DNA of 64,000 nt from Paenibacillus sp. FSL R10-2782 (GCF_038592985.1 NZ_CP151951.1:4331001-4395000); one strand, 5' to 3'; shown: positions 41,352 through 51,128, numbered from the stretch's first letter. The notes: generated by a model from the sequence alone, not told the origin. Numbers and translations are program-made.

Positions 41352-42341
41352 TTAGCGCTTGCGGGGCAGAAACCCCATACGTTCTTTGACCGCGGCCAGC
41401 GTGATTTCAGCCGCCTCTTGCGCCCGCTCTGCGGACTGGGCCAAAATGCGTCCAATCTCACCGGATTCCCGGATGTCACGATAACGCTGTTGAATAGGCT
41501 CCAGGGTGGCTACAACCGCCTCTGCCAGCTCTTTTTTGAACGTACCGTACATTTGACCTTCATAACGATTCTGCACTTCCTGAAGCGACAAGCCGGTGCA
41601 CTGGCTGTAAATTCCCATCAGATTGCTGATCTCCGGTTTGCCTGCCGGGTCATATTTAACCTCACTGCCGGAATCAGTGGTAGCGCGACTGATTTTCTTG
41701 CGAATGACTTTCGGTTCGTCCAGCAGAGCGATATGGCTGCCCGCATTCGGATTGCTTTTGCTCATTTTTTTGGAGGCATCATCCAATGACATAATTCGTG
41801 CGCCCACCTCAGGGATATACGGCTCGGGAACAGTGAAATAATCTCCGTAGCGGTGATTGAAACGACCAGCCAAATCACGTGTCAGCTCCAAATGCTGCTT
41901 TTGATCATCACCTACCGGAACCAAATCCGCATTGTAAAGCAAAATATCAGCTGCCATCAGCGCTGGATATACGAACAATCCCGCACCTACCGAGTCCTTA
42001 CCCTCCGATTTGTCCTTGAACTGGGTCATGCGTTCCAGCTCGCCCATATGGGTCAGGGTTGTCATCAACCATCCCAGCTCCGCATGCTGAGGTACATGGG
42101 ATTGTAAAAAGACGTTGGATTGCTCGGGGTTAATACCTGCTGCAATAAATAATGCCGCCACGGCCTCCGACTGTTCACGCAATTGAGCAGGTTCCTGCGG
42201 CACGGTAATGGCATGAAGGTCTACAACCATAAAGTAACAGCGATGATCCTCTTGCAGCTTGACAAAGTTTTTCATTGCACCGATATAATTGCCCAAAGTA
42301 AGCTGTCCGCTAGGCTGAATACCTGAAAGTACAGTTTTCAT
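41352..42341 (-). CDS. trpS: tryptophanyl-tRNA synthetase
   Basis: A 329-residue class I aminoacyl-tRNA synthetase that charges tRNA-Trp. The HIGH motif is read as TLGNYIG after SGIQPSGQL and KMSKS as KKMSKSNP near residue 195. ATG at 42341 is chosen as MKTVLSGIQ with AGGAGG about 10 nt upstream. It is preceded by a T-box leader. Confidence 0.97.
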   Translation of the reverse strand: MKTVLSGIQPSGQLTLGNYIGAMKNFVKLQEDHRCYFMVVDLHAITVPQEPAQLREQSEAVAALFIAAGINPEQSNVFLQSHVPQHAELGWLMTTLTHMGELERMTQFKDKSEGKDSVGAGLFVYPALMAADILLYNADLVPVGDDQKQHLELTRDLAGRFNHRYGDYFTVPEPYIPEVGARIMSLDDASKKMSKSNPNAGSHIALLDEPKVIRKKISRATTDSGSEVKYDPAGKPEISNLMGIYSQCTGLSLQEVQNRYEGQMYGTFKKELAEAVVATLEPIQQRYRDIRESGEIGRILAQSAERAQEAAEITLAAVKERMGFLPRKR

Positions 42342-42379
42342 ATTCATCATTCCTCCTGAAATTTATTTAAACCATTGAA

Positions 42380-42680
42380 CGCAAAAAGGCCACGCATCCT
42401 CAAGGGACGCGAGACCGTGGTACCACCCTTATTCATTGCCTTCAGCCTGTTACTTGTCGGAGTCATGCCCCGTGGCTACTTGCAATCTTATAGCTCCGTT
42501 AACGGGGAGCAATCGGCCGTCATACTGAGGAAGAATGCTTCCTGTTCTGTACGGCACTCCAAGGTCCATTCAGCAGTGCAGGCTCACCGGTTCGCATCTA
42601 CCACCGGCTTTCTGAAGAGCGTATGCGAAGGCTTACTTGTCCTCATCATCGCATTATCCATGTCATTACATCGTAAACTA
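42380..42680 (-). ncRNA. tryptophan T-box leader of trpS
   Basis: On the minus strand the conserved T-box GGGTGGTACCACGG occurs at about 42415-42430, followed by the TCGCGTCCCTTGAGGATGCG hairpin and TTTTT, the terminator. Upstream is a Stem I region with a specifier-like TGG in GAATGGACC (about 42570). The codon matches Trp, as expected from the gene. Uncharged tRNA-Trp favours read-through. The exact 5' end is taken from the promoter. Confidence 0.95.
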
Positions 42681-42685
42681 CATTT

Positions 42686-42714
42686 ATGATAATTCCGTAT
42701 CCTGTAATTGTCAA
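42686..42714 (-). promoter_or_regulatory. promoter of the trpS T-box
   Basis: Consensus TTGACA (42709-42714), 17-bp spacer, TATCAT (42686-42691) on the minus strand, placing the transcript start near 42679, the T-box 5' end. Confidence 0.88.
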
Positions 42715-42799
42715 ATGACAATTGTGCCCTGCGGTCAAAAATCTGTTATCATAATGACACGAAGCTTCAACCGATTATAGTGGACAAAGGAGCATGGAT

Positions 42800-43765
42800 A
42801 TGAAACAAGTGACCAAAGAACATTGGAATGGTTACGACACGTATGTTTTACATAGCCCTGAACTGGAGGTTACGATGATCCCCCGCCTCGGTAATAATAT
42901 TATCTCGGTGCGTGATCTGAAGCTGGACCGGGATATCGTACGGCGACCTGGCGAGGAAGAACTGGCCTTTTATTTGCAAAAGCCGTATCATTTTGGCCTG
43001 CCGATTCTGATCCCTCCCGGCCGAATCCGCAAAGGACAGTTCGAGTTTGACGGTGTTCCCTATCAGTTTGATCGGAATACAGCCAACGACAATCATATAC
43101 ATGGGTTGCACCGAAATCAATCCTGGCGTTGCAGTGATATTGAAGAAGATGAGGAAGGCTGCAGCGTGACCACCGAGCTATTGACGGAAAGTGATCCGCA
43201 CTGGATGGAACAATTTCCTATTCCCCTACGGCTGGAGATGACTTACCGTTTGCAGGGACCTGTATTGAGTCAAACGCTGCGTGTAACGAATCTGGGTGAC
43301 AAAGCAGCCCCATTCGGCTTGGGATACCACACCTGGTTTATGGTGGACGGAGAGCCTGAGCGCTGGCGCCTGAAGCTGCCTGTGAATGGCATATATGAGC
43401 AGGACGCTGAACAGCTCCCAACAGGTATAATCACCCCTTTAAATGACTTGGAGCCGCTTTCTACGGGACTTTCCCTGAAAGGAACGAATCTGGATACGCT
43501 GCTGCGAGCATCGGAAGGACCTGCTGAGGCCCTATTGACCCGTGATGACGGTTATCAGATTCGCTACACAGCAGATGAGCAATACTTTAAGTATTGGGTG
43601 TTGTATACCAAGGGGGAATGCGATCAGTATTTTTGCATCGAGCCTTATACCTTGTTGCCTAATGCACCCAATATGCACGATCCTGTAGGAACGAGCGGAC
43701 TGATTCGACTGGAGCCTCAGCAGTCCATTAACCTGAAAACTCAGGTTCATATGATATATCCGTAA
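42800..43765 (+). CDS. aldose 1-epimerase family protein
   Basis: A 321-residue galactose-mutarotase-like beta-sandwich protein. Conserved features are FGLPILIPPGRI, the catalytic-type His in NDNHIHGLHRN, GYHTWF and a Glu in CIEPYTLLPN. It probably interconverts alpha and beta forms of an aldose or a related sugar. The preferred start is ATG 42800, with AAAGGAG about 8 nt upstream. No sugar catabolic genes flank it. Confidence 0.88.
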   Translation: MKQVTKEHWNGYDTYVLHSPELEVTMIPRLGNNIISVRDLKLDRDIVRRPGEEELAFYLQKPYHFGLPILIPPGRIRKGQFEFDGVPYQFDRNTANDNHIHGLHRNQSWRCSDIEEDEEGCSVTTELLTESDPHWMEQFPIPLRLEMTYRLQGPVLSQTLRVTNLGDKAAPFGLGYHTWFMVDGEPERWRLKLPVNGIYEQDAEQLPTGIITPLNDLEPLSTGLSLKGTNLDTLLRASEGPAEALLTRDDGYQIRYTADEQYFKYWVLYTKGECDQYFCIEPYTLLPNAPNMHDPVGTSGLIRLEPQQSINLKTQVHMIYP

Positions 43766-43855
43766 TTTCCCTCTATTCATTTTCCTTCCTTCGGCGCATA
43801 TTTTCATAACTATGTCGCATAATAACCTCATCACAGCCGAAGGAGGTGACTACAC

Positions 43856-44092
43856 ATGTATGAAGCTAATCAAGGCAGAGGACGCCGTAGCAACAACCTG
43901 GTTGTACCTCAAGCCAACAATGCACTGCAACAATTGAAATACGAAGCTGCACAAGAGCTGGGCATTACCATTCCGGCAGACGGTTATTATGGTGACATGC
44001 CATCCCGTGAGGCTGGTTCTCTGGGAGGTTATATCACTAAACGCTTGGTACAGCTGGCCGAACAGCAATTATCAGGTCGTTCAGGTCAATAA
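43856..44092 (+). CDS. alpha/beta-type small acid-soluble spore protein
   Basis: A 78-residue SASP very like the one at 40797-41018. It has the core LKYEAAQELGI and SLGGYITKRLVQ, plus a longer N-terminus (MYEANQGRGRRSNNL). The GGAGG before the ATG at 43856 is strong. Together the two genes are part of the multi-copy SASP set typical of spore formers. Copy number elsewhere cannot be judged. Confidence 0.95.
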   Translation: MYEANQGRGRRSNNLVVPQANNALQQLKYEAAQELGITIPADGYYGDMPSREAGSLGGYITKRLVQLAEQQLSGRSGQ

Positions 44093-44161
44093 GCGTCATT
44101 ATTCCACATGAAGCATCCCGTTCATCGCAATGAACCAAAATACGATAGTTCGGGCATATAA

Positions 44162-44200
44162 CAAAGGCGGTCTTCCCCAGGAAGGCCGCCCTTTCTTTAC
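44162..44200 (+). terminator. terminator after the SASP gene
   Basis: AAAGGCGG-TCTTCC-CCAGGAAGGCCGCCCTTTCTTT; a strong stem and T-rich tail end the SASP transcript. Confidence 0.8.
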
Positions 44201-44216
44201 TCTTCAATATGGATGA

Positions 44217-44618
44217 TTATTCAGAATTAGCCGCTCGGTATGTAGGCTTATTATATCGGATCATGAGATTCGCCATGTTATAGTTCGATTCCAGCGTAGC
44301 ATCCACCAGAATAGTTCCCTGTCTGACAGCAAAATCGAAAGCAATTTCACCATGAGTCCAACTCCGCTTGTGATTTAGTGTGTCCAGCGCCATACGACGG
44401 AAGTCCGCCCGATGATCTACAGACAGCCCCGGCTCCACCGCACCAAAAGTACCTCCCTTACCCGCAATCGGATTATGACGGATACCAAATTTTCCAACCA
44501 CATTGTTACGTATTTGTACAAATACAGTTCCTGACGACAAACCCGCAAGTTCATCATCCAGTTCTTTAAATACGATATCCATCTGTCTTACTAACGACAA
44601 TTGACCTACTTCATTCAT
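44217..44618 (-). CDS. unrecognised 133-residue protein
   Basis: A protein starting MNEVGQLSLV with GGGGGATTTTTGTA upstream. It has no signal peptide; visible motifs are GKGGTFGAVEPGLSVDHRAD, TLNHKRSWTHGEIAFDFAVR and a closing ILVDATLESNYNMANLMIRY. Paenibacillus genomes appear to carry a family of this type, but I cannot name it. The next upstream gap (44619-44878) is empty apart from AT-rich sequence and a pepF terminator-like GGCCCCCC. Hypothetical. Confidence 0.65.
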   Translation of the reverse strand: MNEVGQLSLVRQMDIVFKELDDELAGLSSGTVFVQIRNNVVGKFGIRHNPIAGKGGTFGAVEPGLSVDHRADFRRMALDTLNHKRSWTHGEIAFDFAVRQGTILVDATLESNYNMANLMIRYNKPTYRAANSE

Positions 44619-44878
44619 TACAAAAATCCCCCTATATACCTGTTTCAAAACCATTAATAGGTCTTATGACTCAATTATATGCGAAGCTTTTTAACGTTAC
44701 AATCATATACAACATAAATGGGCATTTATAACTAATTTCTAAGTATATCCATCAATTTAAATTTCACCAACAGGTAATACCAACTCTAATTCGACACATT
44801 ATGACTTCATTCCTCATAATCTGCAAGAATTACAAAAAAGGCCCCCCTTGCGGGAGACCTGATTGGAGTGTATATCCG

Positions 44879-46666
44879 TTATTCCGTCATTTGCAAAAAT
44901 TGCTCTATATCCTGAACTGTGACTTGCGCGGCATTACGCCAGAAGTCAGCTTGTGTTAAATCGATCCCCAGATGCTTGGAAGCCAAATCTTCCACCGTCA
45001 TGCGACCCGTATCACGCAGCAAGGCATCATATTGATCGGCAAAGCCATGTGAATTTTTCTTCGCAAAGGCGTAAATCCCGGCACTGAACATGTACCCAAA
45101 CGTATATGGGAAGTTGTAGAATGGAGTGTTCGTAATATAGAAATGCAGCTTGGATGCCCAAAAATGAGGGTGAGCCTCATCCAAAACGCCGCTGAACGCT
45201 TCACGCTGTGCTTGCTCCATTAATTCTCCCAGTTGCTGCGCTCCTACAACTCCGTTTTTTCGTAGCTCGTAAAAACGGGTTTCAAACAGGAAGCGGGCAT
45301 GGATATTCATGAAAAAGGCTACGCCGCGCTGGATTTTATCCTCCAGCAAAGCAACCTTCTCCTGCCCCTCCGCAGCCTCCAACAAAGCATCTGATACAAT
45401 CAGCTCTGCCAGCGTCGAAGCCGTCTCAGCTACGTTCATCGCATAATTTTGATTCAATGGATGCAATTCATTCATCACATGCTGGTGGTAACCGTGTCCA
45501 AGCTCATGGGCCAGTGTCGAAACGTTGGAAGGCGATCCGGCGTAGGTCATGAAAATACGGGTCTCTTTGCTAAGACGAAGAGAAGTACAGAATCCACCAG
45601 GACGTTTGCCCGGGCGATCTTCTGCTTCAATCCAGCTTTTCTCAAAAGCCATTTCAGCAAAATGGGCCATTCTTGGACTGAATTTACCGAATTGCTCAAC
45701 AATCGTTACGGCTGCATCGTCGTATGGGATTTTAGTAGTAGACGTTCCCAGTGGGGCCTCAACGTCATGCCACGACAGTTTCTCCAAGCCCAGTAGCTTC
45801 GCCTTCCGCTCCAGATATTTAACCAGTACAGGCTTCGTTTCATTAATGACCTGCCACATGGTATCCAGCGTCTGTGCCGACATCCGGCTGATTTCCAGCG
45901 GCTCCTTAAGCACGTCAGTCCAGCCCCGTTTTTCATACAGCTTGAGACGGAAGCCTGCCAAGTGATTAAGTGTATCCGCACAATAGTCCTCAACCTTGGT
46001 CCATGCTTCTTCCCAACGCGTGAACACTTCTTGACGCACACTACGATCCGGTTCATCCAGCTTGTTGGCAGCCTGCCCTACAGACAAATTTACGATTTCT
46101 CCATTCTCTGGAACAGGGATCGTCATATTTTTGACAATCGTGTCATAAAAATCACCCCAACCGTGGTAGCCGTCCACAGCCAAATCCAATGCCAGACTTT
46201 CCAGCTCAGGTGCCATTTTCTCACGAGCCTCGTTCCGATATTCATTCAGGACAAAAGAGATCGGCCTAATCGTTTCCCGTTCCATCCACTTTTGCCAAAT
46301 GTCTTCACTCGTTTGTGCCAGCAAGTTCTGGAAGGATACCAAAGTACTTTTCCCCTGTGCATACAGCGTATTTATGCGTGCGCCCAGTTCAACAGCCTGC
46401 TTGTCATGTTGGTTCTGAGCGGTTAGACAGGAAACAAAAGAACCTGCTTGCGATGCTCCGTTAAACATCTCTTGCATAGCATTCAGCACATTATCCAGAC
46501 GCTCGGTATCCAATACCGTTTGCGGTACTTTGGCTGATTTAAGTTGAGACTGCAATTGTTGAATCTTGCTCTCCAGCTCCTCCAAAAATGCTTTAAATGA
46601 GGGAGAGGAAGACCCCCCACTAAATATGGAGTCCAAATCCCATGTTTGCTTCAATGGTGTTTTCAT
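44879..46666 (-). CDS. pepF: oligoendopeptidase F family M3 metallopeptidase
   Basis: A 595-residue zinc peptidase that cuts short peptides in the cytoplasm. The zinc motif HELGHGYH (HExxH) is near residue 390, with the third ligand in NVAETASTLAE about 25 residues on. Length and helical character match the M3B family. The ATG at 46666 has AAAGGTGGAACTGCT upstream. Peptide specificity is not predictable. Confidence 0.93.
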   Translation of the reverse strand: MKTPLKQTWDLDSIFSGGSSSPSFKAFLEELESKIQQLQSQLKSAKVPQTVLDTERLDNVLNAMQEMFNGASQAGSFVSCLTAQNQHDKQAVELGARINTLYAQGKSTLVSFQNLLAQTSEDIWQKWMERETIRPISFVLNEYRNEAREKMAPELESLALDLAVDGYHGWGDFYDTIVKNMTIPVPENGEIVNLSVGQAANKLDEPDRSVRQEVFTRWEEAWTKVEDYCADTLNHLAGFRLKLYEKRGWTDVLKEPLEISRMSAQTLDTMWQVINETKPVLVKYLERKAKLLGLEKLSWHDVEAPLGTSTTKIPYDDAAVTIVEQFGKFSPRMAHFAEMAFEKSWIEAEDRPGKRPGGFCTSLRLSKETRIFMTYAGSPSNVSTLAHELGHGYHQHVMNELHPLNQNYAMNVAETASTLAELIVSDALLEAAEGQEKVALLEDKIQRGVAFFMNIHARFLFETRFYELRKNGVVGAQQLGELMEQAQREAFSGVLDEAHPHFWASKLHFYITNTPFYNFPYTFGYMFSAGIYAFAKKNSHGFADQYDALLRDTGRMTVEDLASKHLGIDLTQADFWRNAAQVTVQDIEQFLQMTE

Positions 46667-46762
46667 AGCAGTTCCACCTTTCTTTTGGCGAATTCATGTG
46701 GTTTCATATACAATAAAGCTACATCGTGATGGTAAAATCACTACAATTAGGAGGAATACAGG

Positions 46763-46933
46763 ATGAGACCTTTACAAATTTCGCCGGAAACGGCTGTGAA
46801 ATTATCCGAAAAACTTGGCATTCCGCTGGAACATCTCATGCATACACCCCAGCATATTTTGATGCAAAAGCTGGCTGAGCTGGCCAAAGAAGAAACCGCT
46901 GACCCGAACGGCGGTGAATCGGACAAATCATGA
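46763..46933 (+). CDS. yycC: YycC-like small protein
   Basis: A 56-residue protein MRPLQISPETAVKLSEKLGI... with PLEHLMHTPQHILMQKL. This matches the short YycC family of Bacillales. GGAGG (AATTAGGAGGAATACAGG) precedes the ATG. Its stop overlaps the next gene's ATG by 4 nt (ATGA), so both are translated together. No function known. Confidence 0.75.
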   Translation: MRPLQISPETAVKLSEKLGIPLEHLMHTPQHILMQKLAELAKEETADPNGGESDKS

Positions 46934-47166
46934 TCCCTTTTCACAAAACCTGGCCTTATGACATTGTCATGGGGGACGTTTATGTACAATCTTGTCCGTT
47001 TTGCGACCAAGAGAACGTCCTGCTCCCCCTAAAGCCCAAAGAACTTAAGCTTATACATGAAGGCATGAAGAAGCTGCTTGTATTCCCATGCTGCCACAGC
47101 AGGATTACTTTGGTGGATTGTGACAACGATTATCTGCTGTCAGATACCACCCTGCGCCATCATTAA
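46930..47166 (+). CDS. small Cys-rich zinc-ribbon-like protein
   Basis: A 78-residue protein with C-x2-C in CPFCDQENVLLP and Cys-Cys-His in FPCCHSRITLVD. The four Cys could bind a zinc ion. The start is coupled with yycC by ATGA. A YycC partner gene of the same kind is common in Bacillus. Function unknown. Confidence 0.7.
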   Translation: MIPFHKTWPYDIVMGDVYVQSCPFCDQENVLLPLKPKELKLIHEGMKKLLVFPCCHSRITLVDCDNDYLLSDTTLRHH

Positions 47167-47204
47167 TTGATGAGTCTGTTTAGAAAAAGGTAGCCGTTGT
47201 TGAT

Positions 47205-47255
47205 AAACAAGGTGTGAACCATGAGCCTAAGCTGGCCATAGTGCACACCTTTTTT
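47205..47255. terminator. hairpin between the zinc-ribbon gene and DUF2225
   Basis: AAGGTGTGAAC...GTGCACACCTTTTTT; a GGTGTG/CACACC stem with T-run that serves the plus-strand pair and may also end the DUF2225 transcript. Confidence 0.7.
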
Positions 47256-47256
47256 A

Positions 47257-47967
47257 TCAGGAGGAGCTTACGTCCTGCATTTCCTCAGGCAGTTGAATTT
47301 CCTTAGCCAGCATTTGCTCTCTTAATACAGCCCATTGTTCACGAGAAGCCCGAATCATAGCCGCGTCCATAATTTTCTTGTCATTAATGACACGTGAAAA
47401 CCAGCGAACCGCTTCGTTAAAGTTGCCTGTACGTCGATGCAATTCTCCAATCAGATAGAGAAGCTTGGCATTATTCGCCCCGACGCCTTCCAGCTCATAG
47501 ACTCGAATATAGGAGTCCAGACTAAACTTTAGAAATCGAAGCTCCTGCTCCTCGTTCCCCTGGTATCGGTACATCCACGCGATATGCTGTAACAGGCTGG
47601 CTATCACCCGTTCCTTTTCCCCGATGACCTGCGCACACAGTAAACCCAGCTTGTACGTTTCCAGCGCCTCTTCCCAGTTGCGATGTCCGCCATACTCACG
47701 GGATTGCCATCGATTACCAATTTTGTCCTTAAACAGCTTGTTCTGCTGATCGCTTAACTGAATGGTAGAATGCTCTGTTGAGGTAAATCCGCAATGAGGA
47801 CAAACCCGTACGACATAAAAATCGGGATTTTCATTCTTGTAATACGCGCAGAAGTCTGAATCCGTACGAATTGCCTTCTTTAGGCTCGGTCTGACACGAG
47901 ATGTCTGAAATTCTTCTTCACAAAGAGGACAAGAGATTTTAATCTGATATAACGGTTCAAGTTCCAA
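47257..47967 (-). CDS. DUF2225 family protein
   Basis: A 236-residue protein with an N-terminal Cys zinc site (KISCPLCEEEF and VCPHCGFTS) and a tetratricopeptide-like helical remainder (LYLIGELHRRTGNFNEAVRW). I chose TTG 47967 since MELEPLYQIKISCP is the family's usual start and GGAGAGGG lies upstream. The family is widespread in Firmicutes and of unknown role. Confidence 0.85.
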   Translation of the reverse strand: MELEPLYQIKISCPLCEEEFQTSRVRPSLKKAIRTDSDFCAYYKNENPDFYVVRVCPHCGFTSTEHSTIQLSDQQNKLFKDKIGNRWQSREYGGHRNWEEALETYKLGLLCAQVIGEKERVIASLLQHIAWMYRYQGNEEQELRFLKFSLDSYIRVYELEGVGANNAKLLYLIGELHRRTGNFNEAVRWFSRVINDKKIMDAAMIRASREQWAVLREQMLAKEIQLPEEMQDVSSS

Positions 47968-48009
47968 TGTTTTTACAACCCTCTCCAAAATTCGGCAATC
48001 CCCGCAAGC

Positions 48010-48387
48010 TTACGGGGTATTTACAAAATGATGCGCAGGACCAGACAATCGATTAAGTATAAATGAACGAAGCGGCTCCTCAATGCCTGTATCCGTTAAG
48101 GCACCCGCCATACAGGACAACCACGCTTCTGCTCGCTCCTCCGTTACGGGAAACTTCATATGTCTGGCACGTAACATTGGGTGACCATAAGCATCTGAAA
48201 ACAGGGACGGTCCACCAAAAAACTGGCTCAGGAACATATACTGTCTTTCCTTGACCGACTCTATGTCTTCAGGAAACAGAGGACTTAACAACGGATCTTT
48301 ATAAACTCTCGGGTAGAAGGCCTCAATAATAGCACGAACACCTTCCGCACCCCCAAGATTGTCATAAATGCTCAGGCTAGGATTCAC
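48010..48387 (-). CDS. group II truncated haemoglobin
   Basis: A 125-residue globin. Features are SIYDNLGGAEGVRAIIEAFY, the B/CD region, LSQFFGGPSLFSDAYGHPML with the proximal His in MLRARHMKFPV, and RAEAWLSCMAGAL. Group II truncated globins handle oxygen or NO and are often near disulfide or NO stress genes. It starts at ATG 48387. A terminator-like ATGACGC...GCGTCAT hairpin lies upstream, near 48455. Confidence 0.92.
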   Translation of the reverse strand: MNPSLSIYDNLGGAEGVRAIIEAFYPRVYKDPLLSPLFPEDIESVKERQYMFLSQFFGGPSLFSDAYGHPMLRARHMKFPVTEERAEAWLSCMAGALTDTGIEEPLRSFILNRLSGPAHHFVNTP

Positions 48388-48541
48388 TTTTCCCCCAACT
48401 TTCTGTGCTATGGTAATAAATATACACCCGTATTATAACAAAAAACAAAAAATGACGCTAAGAATAAGCGTCATCTCATCATTTCACATATACAGACAAG
48501 CTTGCACGACTTACAAACAGGTCCGCAATATTCAAGCACAC

Positions 48542-48637
48542 CTAATAACTCCGCCAATCCTCTTCACCGGGATGGACGAGAGAGGCACGAATAACATACA
48601 CAAAAGCACACACCAGTAGACCGGCAACGATACTCAT
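48542..48637 (-). CDS. tiny membrane peptide, 31 residues
   Basis: ATG 48637 gives MSIVAGLLVCAFVYVIRASL followed by VHPGEEDWRSY. One hydrophobic helix and a short charged tail. AAGGATGGAGTGATCAGG precedes the ATG. It is between the globin and ylbJ and could be a small membrane subunit of something unknown. It may not be real. Confidence 0.4.
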   Translation of the reverse strand: MSIVAGLLVCAFVYVIRASLVHPGEEDWRSY

Positions 48638-48800
48638 CCTGATCACTCCATCCTTAAGGTTATGGATCGTTGTTTTTTTGATTTTAACATAATCTTTACA
48701 AAAATACAGCATTTCGCGCAAACGCTTTCTTAACTTTTTGGTACTCTTTGTCCATCCTCGTCCATAGAAATAAAAGTAGAACTCCAAAGGAGGGGCCTCT

Positions 48801-50135
48801 ATGCCGCTGTACCGCCGTTACTCACTCCCTTTGTTCATTCTTATGCTGCTATTCCTATTCATACTTATGGCGGCGCACCCACAATCATCTGTGAATGCCG
48901 GACTTCGTGGTCTAGCCATTTGGTGGGACGTACTGTTTCCGTCTTTATTCCCGTTTTTCGTTATTTCCGAGCTGCTGCTCGGTTTTGGCATCGTTCATTT
49001 TATGGGGGCACTGCTGGACCCGCTCATGCAGCCTTTGTTCCGTGTACCCGGTTGCGGAGGCTTTGTCGCCGCCGTCAGTTGTGCATCCGGCTACCCTATT
49101 GGAGCCAAATTAACGGCCAAGCTGTGGGAGCAAAAATGGATCACCCGCATCGAAGGAGAACGGCTGGTCGCCTTTACAACTTCTTCTGATCCAATATTCC
49201 TCATCGGTGCCGTCTCCGTCGGGTTCTTCCATCAACCTGAAATTGCAGTCGTGCTAGGCGCTGCCCATTATGGTGGCGTGCTGATCATCGGCCTGCTCAT
49301 GCGCTTTCACGGTTCCCGTTCGGGGGACGCTGATATTCACGGCAACCGTCTCCAGTCTGCTGCAACCGCAGCAGGCCACACCGGGCAGCCTAGACCAACA
49401 TCCCTCGCTGTAGCTGCAAATTCCAAATTAGATATGTCCTCTGCACAACGAAGCGGACGACTGCGCCAAGCGTTATATGCCATGCATACAGCACGCTTGG
49501 AAGATGGGCGTCCGTTTGGCGAGCTTCTTAGTCAAGCCATTGCTTCCTCTCTCCGTCTTATTATTGTCGTAGGGGGACTGGTTGTATTCTTCTGCGTCAT
49601 TCTGGAAGCTTTGACGAACTCCGGTTTAATGAGCGGGCTTCGCCTGCTTACAGCAAGCTTCTTGTCCGCCTGCGGCCTTCCTCCTACGTTAACCGATTCC
49701 ATTGTAGGCGGTATTTTCGAGGTCACTTTGGGGGCACAAGCCGCTGGTAAAGCCACGGGAGCGGCTTTGCCGTTCAAGGTAGCCGCAGCAGCCTTTGTCC
49801 TCTCCTGGGGCGGACTATCGGTTCATGCTCAGGTCGCGAGCATTTTGAATACGACGAATCTCCGGTACCTACCGTTTGTGCTGGCCCGCGCTGCGCACGG
49901 CATCATCTCTGCTCTGCTGGCTCTCGTGCTATGGCGTCCGCTCATGGGTCAGGGAAGCTCGCCAGTCTTTTCCCCGATACATGTTATCACCTGGTCTCCC
50001 GGCTTTTCACCCACTGTGCTGTGGCAAAGCCTGCTATTCCTTGCCTGCCTGCTGACAGTAATGCTCTGTCTCTCTTGGTTGAGTGTAGGCACAAGCCGCT
50101 TATTCGCACGTCTGAGGGGAGCGTCTAGGGAATGA
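48801..50135 (+). CDS. ylbJ: sporulation integral membrane protein YlbJ
   Basis: A 444-residue membrane protein of the YlbJ family, made in the mother cell or forespore and needed for spore formation. Conserved motifs are PSLFPFFVISELLL, the Gly-rich ASGYPIGAKLTAKLWE (nucleoside-recognition/gate-type), EGERLVAFTTSSDPIFLIGAV and a matching C-terminal half. About eight helices. The ATG has AAAGGAGGGGCCTCT upstream. Confidence 0.92.
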   Translation: MPLYRRYSLPLFILMLLFLFILMAAHPQSSVNAGLRGLAIWWDVLFPSLFPFFVISELLLGFGIVHFMGALLDPLMQPLFRVPGCGGFVAAVSCASGYPIGAKLTAKLWEQKWITRIEGERLVAFTTSSDPIFLIGAVSVGFFHQPEIAVVLGAAHYGGVLIIGLLMRFHGSRSGDADIHGNRLQSAATAAGHTGQPRPTSLAVAANSKLDMSSAQRSGRLRQALYAMHTARLEDGRPFGELLSQAIASSLRLIIVVGGLVVFFCVILEALTNSGLMSGLRLLTASFLSACGLPPTLTDSIVGGIFEVTLGAQAAGKATGAALPFKVAAAAFVLSWGGLSVHAQVASILNTTNLRYLPFVLARAAHGIISALLALVLWRPLMGQGSSPVFSPIHVITWSPGFSPTVLWQSLLFLACLLTVMLCLSWLSVGTSRLFARLRGASRE

Positions 50136-50201
50136 ACGATTGTGTTCTTGCTCATAATTGATTATGATCGGTATATACCCATGACAAAGGAGCTTTTCAT
50201 C

Positions 50202-51005
50202 TTGAGATATTATGTTCTGGATCGCGGGGATCAGCACTCCATGGACTTGAGTCAGCAGTTTCACCGTCTTGCCCAAGAAAAGAATTTCAAGCTGGATGCC
50301 GAATCGCCGGAAATCGTCGTGTCAATTGGAGGCGACGGTACTATGCTTCATGCGTTTCATACCTTCATCGACCGACTTTCGGATATAGCCTTTGTTGGTG
50401 TACATACCGGTCATCTGGGCTTTTATGCCGATTGGCGTGCGGACGAGCTGGAGGAGCTAATCCACCTGATGAGCCAAAGCGGATCTGAGGGACCCCTTAA
50501 ACCGAGAATCGTCAAGTATCCATTGATCGAGCTGGAGATTCACAAGAAGTCTGGAAATGCCTCTTTTATTGCGTTGAATGAATTTACGTTAAAAGGGGTC
50601 GATGGCACTGTCGTGGCGCAAGTGGATATTAACGATGTCACTTTCGAAATGTTCCGTGGAGACGGAATATGCGTTTCTACCCCTTCAGGTACGACTGCCT
50701 ATAACAAAGCACTCGGCGGAGCTATGGTTCACCCCACTATTGAAGCGTTGCAACTAACTGAGATTGCCTCCATTAACAACCGGGTGTATCGGACACTTGG
50801 ATCGCCATTGTTGCTACCCAAGCACCATCATTGTGATATTTTTTCGAGAAAAGATCAGCGTCTTCTGCTGACGGTAGATCATCTAAACTTCCCTGTGGAT
50901 GATTTGATCTCTGTTCGTTGTCAGGTCTCCAGTCACAAAGTCAGCTTCGCTCGTTATCGTCCCTTTCCATTTTGGGATCGGGTACGCATTGCCTTTCTTA
51001 ATTAG
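50202..51005 (+). CDS. nadK: NAD kinase
   Basis: A 267-residue ATP-NAD kinase that makes NADP. The catalytic GGDGT appears in IVVSIGGDGTMLHAFH, HTGHLGFYAD is typical, NEFTLKG carries the conserved NE and SGTTAYNKALGGA is the substrate loop. The likely start is TTG 50202 with AAAGGAG and nine nt between; upstream Met codons have no ribosome site. A terminator follows. Confidence 0.93.
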   Translation: MRYYVLDRGDQHSMDLSQQFHRLAQEKNFKLDAESPEIVVSIGGDGTMLHAFHTFIDRLSDIAFVGVHTGHLGFYADWRADELEELIHLMSQSGSEGPLKPRIVKYPLIELEIHKKSGNASFIALNEFTLKGVDGTVVAQVDINDVTFEMFRGDGICVSTPSGTTAYNKALGGAMVHPTIEALQLTEIASINNRVYRTLGSPLLLPKHHHCDIFSRKDQRLLLTVDHLNFPVDDLISVRCQVSSHKVSFARYRPFPFWDRVRIAFLN

Positions 51006-51053
51006 GCAAGCTGCTTTGAAATACACATAGAACTGAAAAGCACTAGAACATGC

Positions 51054-51080
51054 AAAAGAGCCAACCTTGGCTCTTTTTTT
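51054..51080 (+). terminator. terminator after NAD kinase
   Basis: AAGAGCCAA-CC-TTGGCTCTTTTTTT; a 9-bp stem and T-run on the plus strand. Confidence 0.9.
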
Positions 51081-51128
51081 GTATGATAGGGCCAACTCAA
51101 TCCATAGTGGATCTTGTCACCGATCAAC